NCBI GenBank assembly: GCA_021820785.1
Contig: JAKADE010000139.1
Coordinates: 1-7,066, forward strand
Length of the DNA stretch: 7,066 bases
Origin: Pseudomonadota bacterium
GTDB taxonomy: Bacteria > Pseudomonadota > Gammaproteobacteria > Steroidobacterales > Steroidobacteraceae
Direction: 5' to 3'
Shown here piece after piece: positions 1 to 4,397 of the stretch. The notes beneath the pieces were generated by a model. The model searched no databases and was not told the origin of the DNA. It worked only from the letters and a program-made list of their open reading frames with translations. Positions within the stretch are counted from its first letter, which is position 1; every line of letters begins with the position of its first letter. The position numbers and the translations under genes are program-made.

Positions 1-1
1 C

Positions 2-382
2 TTTGCGCATCATCCCACGGCCATCGCGACCACCGTCGACGGGCTGCGGCGCAGGGTCGGGACGGCGCGGATCATTGCGGTGCTCGAGCCACGCTCGAAC
101 ACGATGCGCATGGGCGTGCACCGTGATCAGCTCGCCGCGTCACTCGCCGGCGCCGACGAGGTGTGGCTCTACATTCCAGCGGATCTCGGCTGGGATGCCA
201 CGCCGGTGTTGAGCGCGCTGCACGGCCGTTCGCACGGCCGCAGCGAGGTGAACGGGCTGGCGCGCGATCTGGCCGCCTCGGTCCACCCCGGCGACCACGT
301 GCTCATCATGAGCAACGGCGGGTTCGGCGGACTGCATGAGAAGCTGCTCGCCGCACTCGCAGGACGCGCCCCCGCGCCTTAA
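2..382 (+). CDS. mpl: UDP-N-acetylmuramate:L-alanyl-gamma-D-glutamyl-meso-diaminopimelate ligase, C-terminal part
   Basis: This is the 3' end of a gene that starts before the window; 126 codons are visible, ending at TAA 380-382. Mpl is a cytoplasmic, ATP-dependent Mur-family ligase. It joins the recycled tripeptide L-Ala-gamma-D-Glu-meso-DAP to UDP-MurNAc, returning old wall peptide to peptidoglycan synthesis. The visible part is the third Mur ligase domain. It opens with FAHHPTAI, the family's AHHPTA motif, then LEPRSNTMRMGVH at about codons 30-42, and ends with LIMSNGGFGGLHEKLL, all hallmarks of Mpl rather than MurC. Family members are usually about 450-460 residues, so roughly the last quarter is present. 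The open frame runs without interruption and looks intact. The next gene converges on it and shares its stop region, so mpl belongs with whatever lies upstream, outside the window. Confidence 0.93.
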   Translation, partial: FAHHPTAIATTVDGLRRRVGTARIIAVLEPRSNTMRMGVHRDQLAASLAGADEVWLYIPADLGWDATPVLSALHGRSHGRSEVNGLARDLAASVHPGDHVLIMSNGGFGGLHEKLLAALAGRAPAP

Positions 383-1281
383 GCGAGGCGCACCGCGTGC
401 ATCGCGCGGCGCGTGCGCGCGCGGTAGAAGCGCCCCAGGCCCCAGGCGAGTGGCACCGTCCAGAGCAACACCAGCCAGCCGGTGAAGCCGTCGTGACGGC
501 TGAGCAGGAACTGCAGGGGCGCGGCACGGTTCGGCTGCGCAAGCCCGTGCACCACCAGCATCACCCACACCCAGCCGGCATGCAGACCCCAGCTCGCTGC
601 GGTGTTGCCGGTGATCGAGCGCACCATCGCCAGCACCACGCCGACGGCCGTCAGGCAGAGGAACGCATCGGCGATGCCGAGCGGATGATCGAACGCGCGC
701 AGCGTCCCGCCGAGCAGCGCCACGCCACTCCACGGATTCACTGCGGCCGGGGGTATGTGGAAGACCCCGAGGAAGTGCGTCGCGGCGAAGATGATCGAGG
801 TGAGCACGATGGCCGTGAGCGCGCCGGATTCGCGCGCGATACCCGTGTACATCGCCCCGCGCAGAGCCGTCTCCTCGATCAGCCCGACCGCCAGTCCGCT
901 CAACAGCCGCTTGGCGATGAGGCCGGCGAGTGCCCCGGCGCCGTAGCGCGAGGCCTGCTGCCAGTCGAGCAGTCCGAGCGCCGCCATGCTGCCGACCACC
1001 GCGCACATGGTGAGTGCGCCAATCACCAGTCCCACTCCCAGTTCGCGCACATAGACCGGCCGCGGTGCACCGAAGCCGAGACTCGCGCGGTCGGCGAGGC
1101 GCAGCCGGCGCGCGATGAGCACGAAGCCGAGCAGAAAGCCGAGCATGCCGATGCGCTCGCCGATGCGGTGAAATGGAAAGCTGAAATGCGGATGCAGCAG
1201 CAGCCACGCCGGATAGGTGAACGCGGCCATGCAGGCCAGACTGAAGGCGATCAGCAGCAAGAACCAGGCGAATGTGCGCAT
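379..1281 (-). CDS. CPBP-family intramembrane metalloprotease-like protein (CAAX/Rce1-like, Abi family)
   Basis: A 300-residue polytopic inner membrane protein. The ATG at 1281 was chosen because MRTFAWFLLLIAFSL begins a clear first membrane segment and GAGGA lies about 10 bases upstream. The frame is open to 1431, but the extra 50 residues are hydrophilic and would overlap the start of the divergent gene. Hydrophobic segments lie near residues 4-30, 44-57, 81-105, 116-135, 152-175, 203-220, 231-247 and 266-283. CPBP motif 1 is present as EETALR (E136, E137, R141), and motif 2, FxxxH, as FAATH (F165, H169). The third-motif histidine is H234 in GLHAGW, but the Asn/Asp usual four residues later is V238. 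Family members cleave prenylated proteins in eukaryotes; in bacteria they are linked to bacteriocin immunity or maturation, or have unknown roles. The substrate cannot be inferred. Its stop overlaps that of mpl tail to tail. Confidence 0.88.
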   Translation of the reverse strand: MRTFAWFLLLIAFSLACMAAFTYPAWLLLHPHFSFPFHRIGERIGMLGFLLGFVLIARRLRLADRASLGFGAPRPVYVRELGVGLVIGALTMCAVVGSMAALGLLDWQQASRYGAGALAGLIAKRLLSGLAVGLIEETALRGAMYTGIARESGALTAIVLTSIIFAATHFLGVFHIPPAAVNPWSGVALLGGTLRAFDHPLGIADAFLCLTAVGVVLAMVRSITGNTAASWGLHAGWVWVMLVVHGLAQPNRAAPLQFLLSRHDGFTGWLVLLWTVPLAWGLGRFYRARTRRAMHAVRLA

Positions 1282-1311
1282 CGGGCAAAAATCCTCGGTG
1301 ACCGGCGCCGC

Positions 1312-1341
1312 ACTGTACGGGCCGTGCGCCCCGTGAGGCAA
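1312..1341 (-). promoter_or_regulatory. Candidate sigma70 promoter for the CPBP gene
   Basis: Read on the minus strand, TTGCCT (1341-1336, 4 of 6 matches to the -35 consensus) is followed after 18 bases by TACAGT (1317-1312, 4 of 6 to the -10 consensus). Transcription would start near 1305, giving a leader of about 25 bases that contains GAGGA (1296-1292) ahead of the ATG at 1281. The match is moderate and the placement is good. No start site was measured. Confidence 0.35.
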
Positions 1342-1396
1342 ATCTGCCGCAACGCGCCGGCTGATGCGCTCGCGAGGTGCGCCGACCTTCGCGACA

Positions 1397-1413
1397 ATCG
1401 GTCCCGGTCCGAT
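1397..1413. promoter_or_regulatory. Near-palindrome and tandem CGGTCC repeat upstream of the helix-turn-helix gene
   Basis: The 17 bases ATCGGTCCCGGTCCGAT form an imperfect palindrome: arms ATCGG/CCGAT, inner CC/GG pairs, one T-T mismatch and a central C. The same bases contain CGGTCC twice in tandem (1399-1404 and 1405-1410). The site lies five bases before the ribosome binding site of the next gene. It directly follows, and slightly overlaps, a weak -10-like GACAAT (1393-1398) that has no convincing -35. It could be an operator, possibly for autoregulation by the adjacent DNA-binding-like protein, or a short RNA hairpin. Both are inference. Confidence 0.3.
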
Positions 1414-1417
1414 CCGC

Positions 1418-1422
1418 AGGAG
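1418..1422 (+). promoter_or_regulatory. Ribosome binding site fixing the start of the 149-residue protein
   Basis: AGGAG stands seven bases before ATG 1430, near-ideal Shine-Dalgarno spacing. It decides against the longer in-frame start at 1364, which has no comparable site. Confidence 0.8.
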
Positions 1423-1429
1423 CAGACCC

Positions 1430-1879
1430 ATGCAGCCGTCGCGCGCCGTCGAGGTCTTGAACGCCCTGATTCACGGGCTTGATCCGCAGAGCGGCGAGCC
1501 GCTGCCGGACGGATCGGTGCTGCACCGCGCCGAGGTCCTGCGCGCGCTGCTCAGTGCGCACGATGCGCTGCAGCAGGCCTGCGCCCGCGCGCAGCGGCGC
1601 GCGCAGCTGCCGGACAACGTCGGGCGGTCCTGGAGCGAGGCGGAACAGGCCGAACTGCTCGCTGCATACAAGGACGGCGAGACGCCGGCGGCACTCGCCG
1701 CAAAGCACCGCCGTACGCTGCGGGCCATCGAGGCGCGCCTGGAGCGTCTCGGGCTGCTGAAGGCCGAGCAGCGCAAGACGCGCGGCGGATTCTCCGGTGT
1801 GTCGGACACACTGCCCGCGCGGCACGCCGCGCGGGCAGGTGCTCCGGCGACGCGACGTGCCCGTCGCGCCCGGCATTGA
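1430..1879 (+). CDS. Small conserved hypothetical protein with a C-terminal helix-turn-helix-like domain and basic tail
   Basis: A 149-residue soluble protein starting at ATG 1430 after a strong AGGAG. Residues 6-40 resemble a small family I recall from gammaproteobacteria. It has the pattern 'NALxxGxDPxxGEPLPxxSVLxxxEVLRAL': here NALIHGLDP at 11-19, GEPLP at 22-26 and SVLHRAEVLRALL at 29-41. Residues 36-60 are likely helical. Residues 67-109 begin with SWSEAEQAELLAAY, then GETPAALAAKHRRTLRAIEARLERLGLL. This reads as a three-helix, Myb/SANT- or homeodomain-like helix-turn-helix, with TPAALAAKHRRTLRAIEARL as the candidate second and third helices. From 111 the tail is disordered-looking and very basic (11 Arg/Lys in 39 residues). 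That is unusual for the family as I know it and coincides with two strong DNA palindromes. It is probably a nucleic-acid-binding or regulatory protein of unknown target. It stands alone, divergent from the CPBP gene. Confidence 0.78.
   Translation: MQPSRAVEVLNALIHGLDPQSGEPLPDGSVLHRAEVLRALLSAHDALQQACARAQRRAQLPDNVGRSWSEAEQAELLAAYKDGETPAALAAKHRRTLRAIEARLERLGLLKAEQRKTRGGFSGVSDTLPARHAARAGAPATRRARRARH
1798..1810. repeat. Palindrome with 6-bp arms (TGTGTC-G-GACACA)
   Basis: A perfect interrupted palindrome with arms TGTGTC and GACACA around a single G. One more flanking pair (G1797/C1811) extends it to 7 bp. The one-base centre makes it a poor RNA hairpin but a reasonable dimeric protein-binding site. 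It lies within the coding region of the small helix-turn-helix protein and directly abuts a second, longer palindrome. Confidence 0.5.
1811..1838. repeat. 13-bp perfect inverted repeat inside the 3' end of the helix-turn-helix gene
   Basis: CTGCCCGCGCGGC is followed after two bases (AC) by its exact reverse complement GCCGCGCGGGCAG. As RNA it would fold into a 12-bp, almost all G-C stem with a 4-base loop. No T-run follows, so it is not a standard intrinsic terminator, and the stop codon lies 39 bases downstream. It encodes residues of the basic tail (LPARHAARAG). It could block 3' exonucleases, assist factor-dependent termination or be a DNA-level palindrome. Confidence 0.7.
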
Positions 1880-1899
1880 ACGGTGCGATGACGGGCGGC

Positions 1900-1928
1900 T
1901 TGACGCCGCGGGTCGCAACGAAGTTAAT
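1900..1928 (+). promoter_or_regulatory. Candidate sigma70 promoter for the glycosyltransferase genes
   Basis: TTGACG (1900-1905, 5 of 6 to the -35 consensus), a 17-base spacer and GTTAAT (1923-1928, 4 of 6 to the -10 consensus). It is the best promoter match I found in the window and sits in one of its few AT-rich patches. Initiation near 1935 would give a leader of about 120 bases before ATG 2058. A 5-bp inverted repeat, CGAAG/CTTCG (1919-1933), surrounds the -10. No start site was measured. Confidence 0.45.
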
Positions 1929-1969
1929 CTTCGCGCCGCGGCGTCCGGTCCGCAGTGGATGTCCTCTCG

Positions 1970-1983
1970 GCCGCACGTGCGGC
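1970..1983. promoter_or_regulatory. 14-bp perfect palindrome in the leader of the glycosyltransferase genes
   Basis: GCCGCACGTGCGGC is fully self-complementary with a CACGTG core. It lies downstream of the candidate promoter and seven bases before the GGAG of the mini-ORF. It could bind a dimeric regulator or fold as a 5-bp stem with a 4-base loop. At this GC content one such palindrome in 7 kb may occur by chance, so only its position makes it notable. Confidence 0.3.
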
Positions 1984-1999
1984 ACATCTCGGAGTACGC

Positions 2000-2050
2000 A
2001 TGAGCAGATCGAACGGCGAGTGGCGGCGCGCACCGCGCTGCGGCGCATGA
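2000..2050 (+). CDS. Possible 16-codon leader ORF
   Basis: ATG 2000 is preceded by GGAG (1991-1994) at five bases. It opens a 16-codon frame (MSRSNGEWRRAPRCGA) ending at TGA 2048-2050, seven bases before the start of the first glycosyltransferase. That stop overlaps another ATG (ATGA, 2047-2050), whose four-codon frame ends at TGA 2059-2061, overlapping the transferase ATG in a second ATGA. The peptide resembles nothing I know. If translated, it would more likely deliver ribosomes to the downstream start than act as a protein. Chance is a real alternative. Confidence 0.22.
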   Translation: MSRSNGEWRRAPRCGA

Positions 2051-2057
2051 CGCGGCG

Positions 2058-3119
2058 ATGAGTTCGCTCCTCTTTTACGACCCGACCTGCGTGCGCGCCT
2101 ATGACAGCGATACGCTCGGTCGCGAGGCGATCGGTGGTACCGAGGCGAGTGTCGTGCGGGTCGCCGATGCCCTCGGGGCGCGCGTCGCGCAGCACAATCG
2201 CACGAGTCGAAGTGGCCGCTACGAGCCGCCGCAGCGCGATCCGGCCGTCGGATCTGTGGTCCTCGTGCGCGATTCGCGAGCGCTGCCGGACGTCCAGCGG
2301 CTCTATCCCAATGCGCGCGTCTTTCTCTGGCTGCACGACCGGATGCGGCCCGGCTCGCGTCGCGCACGCTGGCTCGCCTCGAGCGCTGATCTGCTGGGCG
2401 CACTCGAGGTGCAGATCATCTGCGTCTCGGACACGCAACGCGCGTCGGTCGAGGCGACATTGCGCTGGATGCACGCCGCCGATTCGATCCGCGCCCGCAC
2501 CATCTATAACCCCATCGATGCGGCGCTGCAGCCGGACGGCTCGCCCGTCGATGCGCGAAAACTCGTATTTTTCTCCTCGCCCAACAAAGGCCTGAAATAT
2601 ACGCTCGATGCCTTCCGCTACCTGCGGCGCAAAATGCCCGATCTGGAGCTCGTGGTGGGCAATCCCGGTTACAAGCAGGGCCGCTGGGCGCTGCCGGGTG
2701 TGCGCTACCTGGGTCCACAGCCGCAGGCGCGCATCCACGCCGAGGTGCGCACCGCGCTGTGCACCTTCTTTCCCAACTTCGTGATTCCCGAGACGTTCGG
2801 CCTGGTGTTCGCTGAATCCAACGCACTCGGCACGCCGGTGCTCACTCACGATTGCGGTGCGGCGCGCGAAATCCTCGCCGATGAGCGCCAGATCCTGCCG
2901 GTGCTCGGTGCGCAGCGCGCCTACGAGCATCTGTGCGCGCCACTGCCGCCGCACTGGCGTGCCTGGCCGGCACGCGTGGCCGGCGGGCTCGGACTGTTCG
3001 AGGCGTACCTGGAGCGCATTCGCGCCTGGCGCGCCGGGGAGCGCCCCGTGACCGCAGCAGACCGTCGCTTCCAGCTGACGGCCGTGGCCGAGTGCTGGCG
3101 GGCGGCGCTCCTGCCGTGA
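2058..3119 (+). CDS. Glycosyltransferase, GT-B fold, GT4-like (surface polysaccharide)
   Basis: A 353-residue cytoplasmic or membrane-peripheral enzyme, predicted to move a sugar from a nucleotide-sugar donor to a growing glycan. The N-terminal acceptor domain (about 1-155) has IGGTEASVVRVADAL (25-39), the glycine-rich loop and helix common to GT4 enzymes, and IICVSDTQRASV (120-131), the usual linker-side motif. YNPID (150-154) starts the donor domain. SSPNKGL (173-179) places K177 where GT4 enzymes have a donor-phosphate-binding lysine. PETFGLVFAE (244-253) gives the EX7E pair E245/E253, then GTPVL and HDCGAAREIL. The length is normal to slightly short. ATG 2058 is the only start candidate after the in-frame TGA at 2001. 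It has no visible Shine-Dalgarno sequence, unlike the window's other GT4 gene. A local AT-richer patch (2557-2604) encodes the donor-loop region. Donor sugar and linkage cannot be read from the sequence. Confidence 0.88.
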   Translation: MSSLLFYDPTCVRAYDSDTLGREAIGGTEASVVRVADALGARVAQHNRTSRSGRYEPPQRDPAVGSVVLVRDSRALPDVQRLYPNARVFLWLHDRMRPGSRRARWLASSADLLGALEVQIICVSDTQRASVEATLRWMHAADSIRARTIYNPIDAALQPDGSPVDARKLVFFSSPNKGLKYTLDAFRYLRRKMPDLELVVGNPGYKQGRWALPGVRYLGPQPQARIHAEVRTALCTFFPNFVIPETFGLVFAESNALGTPVLTHDCGAAREILADERQILPVLGAQRAYEHLCAPLPPHWRAWPARVAGGLGLFEAYLERIRAWRAGERPVTAADRRFQLTAVAECWRAALLP

Positions 3120-3134
3120 GCGCGTCGAGGCCGT

Positions 3135-3180
3135 CGGCGCGGCGCGCCGTTCGTGCAATTGCTTACACTTTGCCGCGCCG
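3135..3180. repeat. 9-bp inverted repeat in the gap between the first and second glycosyltransferases
   Basis: CGGCGCGGC (3135-3143) pairs perfectly with GCCGCGCCG (3172-3180) across 28 bases that contain the gap's AT-rich patch (3157-3171). A separate 10-bp palindrome, CGGCGCGCCG (3140-3149), overlaps the left arm. The GC-rich composition makes this only weakly significant. No T-run follows, so it is not an obvious terminator. The gap is 104 bases and contains no gene. Confidence 0.3.
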
Positions 3181-3223
3181 GGGCGCGCACAATAACGGAT
3201 CTTGTTCCGGCCGCATCGCATCG

Positions 3224-4315
3224 ATGAGCGCGCATCCCATTCAGCCCTTCGTCATCCGCCATGGCCGGGTCGGCGACATGATCATGCAGACCGCGCTGCT
3301 GGCGATGCTGCACCGGCGCTACGGGGCACCCTGTCAGGTGGTCGGCGCCGGGCCGTGGAACTCGAGCGTGTTTCTTGGCCATCCCGACGTGGCGCACTGC
3401 TGGAGCCTGCCGCGCCATGCGCCGTTTCCCTTCACCCGCCAATGGCCGCACCTGGTCCGCGCGCTGCGCGCGAGCGCGCCGGGGCCGATCTACGTTGCGG
3501 AATATCAGTACCGGCAGCTGCCACGCGTCAAGCGGCTGCTCGCCACGAGCGGCATCGATCCGGACCGCTGTCTGTTCATCGACGAGGAGCCGGGCGAGCG
3601 CGGTCACTGGGTCGATGCGTTGCTGCGGCTCGGGGCGCGCACGCCGCCGGCACTCGAGGCCGCCGACTATCCGCTCCCGGCCGACTATCGTCGCTGTGCT
3701 CCGCGACTCGCGGTGCTGGATTACGAGCGGCGCGAGCGCGATGCCTGGCTGCGCGCGCGCGGCTGGTTCGGGCGGCCGCTGGTGCTGCTGCAGCCCGGCA
3801 ATCACCGCAGCATGAGTGCGCGCCGGCGCCGCCGCTGGCAGGATCGCGACGACAAGGCGTGGCCGGTCGGGCACTGGCGCGAGTTGGTTGCCAATATCCG
3901 GGCGCGACTGCCCGAGGCGATCATCGTGCTGCGCGGGGCGCGCGAGGAGATCCCGATGCTCGAGGCGATGCGCGCGGCCATCGGCCTGCCGGACTTGCAG
4001 GTGGCGGGTCTGGAGCTGCGGCCGCTGTTCGCGCTGCTCGAGACGGCGCACAGCATGGTTTCGGTGGACACCGGTCCGGCGCATGCGGCCGCGGCGCTGG
4101 GGTTGCCGGCCGTCGTGCTGTACGGGATCTGCGGCCAGGGGGTGTGGCTGCCGCGCAGTCCGAGCGGCTCGGCGGTGATCGGTCTCGGGGGCCCGCCCGA
4201 GTACGAGCGAGCCGCCGAGATTCCGGTGCAGGCAGTCTTCGAGGCTTGGTGTACGCTGCTCGGGGGGCGCGGGGCGGCGCGCCGGGCCGCGCCGGCGGCC
4301 ATGGCGGAATCCTGA
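3224..4315 (+). CDS. Glycosyltransferase family 9 protein (ADP-heptose:LPS heptosyltransferase-like)
   Basis: A 363-residue GT-B enzyme of the WaaC/WaaF/WaaQ superfamily. These transfer heptose or a related sugar from an ADP-sugar to the lipopolysaccharide core at the inner face of the inner membrane. The N-terminal motif IRHGRVGDMIMQTALL (11-26) holds D18, equivalent to the catalytic Asp of WaaC's GD motif. LLQPGN (188-193) begins the donor domain. DDKAWPVGHWREL (209-221) carries K211, matching the WaaC lysine before WP. SVDTGPAHAAAALGLPAVVLYG (280-301) is the family signature, with D282 in the donor site. An arginine run at 200-204 precedes the KAWP motif. The frame is open upstream to 2933, but that stretch lies over the previous gene. 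ATG 3224 is where homology begins, although no Shine-Dalgarno sequence is visible. With transferases on both sides it may build another heptose- or deoxyhexose-containing glycan, so I assign no waa name. Confidence 0.9.
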   Translation: MSAHPIQPFVIRHGRVGDMIMQTALLAMLHRRYGAPCQVVGAGPWNSSVFLGHPDVAHCWSLPRHAPFPFTRQWPHLVRALRASAPGPIYVAEYQYRQLPRVKRLLATSGIDPDRCLFIDEEPGERGHWVDALLRLGARTPPALEAADYPLPADYRRCAPRLAVLDYERRERDAWLRARGWFGRPLVLLQPGNHRSMSARRRRRWQDRDDKAWPVGHWRELVANIRARLPEAIIVLRGAREEIPMLEAMRAAIGLPDLQVAGLELRPLFALLETAHSMVSVDTGPAHAAAALGLPAVVLYGICGQGVWLPRSPSGSAVIGLGGPPEYERAAEIPVQAVFEAWCTLLGGRGAARRAAPAAMAES

Positions 4316-4316
4316 G

Positions 4317-4382
4317 GGCCGTGACGGGGCGCGTGGCGCGTCCGGCCGATTCCGCGCGGCGCGATCCGGGGCCGTCACGGCC
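4317..4382 (+). repeat. 11-bp inverted repeat filling the gap before the third glycosyltransferase
   Basis: GGCCGTGACGG (4317-4327) is exactly complementary to CCGTCACGGCC (4372-4382). The 44-base loop is itself rich in GCGCG and CGCGC blocks that could pair further. The left arm starts two bases after the previous stop codon, and the right arm ends just before the GAGGGGG ribosome binding site (4383-4389). The structure therefore occupies almost the whole 82-base gap. Placement suggests RNA-level control of the third gene or protection of the upstream message end. No T-run follows. Confidence 0.5.
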
Positions 4383-4389
4383 GAGGGGG
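4383..4389 (+). promoter_or_regulatory. Ribosome binding site that decides the start of the third glycosyltransferase
   Basis: GAGGGGG is well spaced (about 8-11 bases) from ATG 4398 but only two bases from the in-frame GTG at 4392. The ATG start is therefore preferred, and the GTG ACG pair before it is not translated. Confidence 0.6.
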
Positions 4390-4397
4390 CGGTGACG

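Noticed and set aside
1282..1431. N-terminal extension of the CPBP protein to an ATG at 1431
   Set aside because: The added 50 residues are not membrane-like and overlap the start of the divergent gene. GAGGA and a hydrophobic start favour ATG 1281.
1811..1838. The 13-bp inverted repeat as an intrinsic terminator
   Set aside because: It is followed by GTGCTCCGGCG rather than a T-run and lies before the stop codon. Kept only as a repeat of unknown role.
140..1987. A 615-codon open frame on the minus strand across mpl, the CPBP gene and the helix-turn-helix gene
   Set aside because: The translation is Arg/Ala/His-rich with no recognisable motif and lies opposite or out of frame with well-supported genes. 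Long shadow frames are expected at this GC content.
3159..3194. Promoter-like pieces TACACT (3164-3169) and CACAAT (3188-3193) before the GT9 gene
   Set aside because: No -35 hexamer stands at a workable distance from either: spacing is 12 or 20 bases, or the partner is all G/C.
1551..3221. A 556-codon open frame on the minus strand opposite the first glycosyltransferase
   Set aside because: Low-complexity Arg-rich translation with no domain; the plus strand has clear GT4 motifs over the same bases.
2933..3223. N-terminal extension of the GT9 protein into the preceding gene
   Set aside because: The extension is Arg/Ala-rich and overlaps the end of the first transferase out of frame. GT9 similarity starts just after ATG 3224.
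2921..4378. A 485-codon open frame on the minus strand opposite the heptosyltransferase-like gene, and a 397-codon frame at 3202-4395 on the plus strand
   Set aside because: Both are shadows of the GT9 gene, with Arg/Ala-rich or Gly-rich translations and no motifs.
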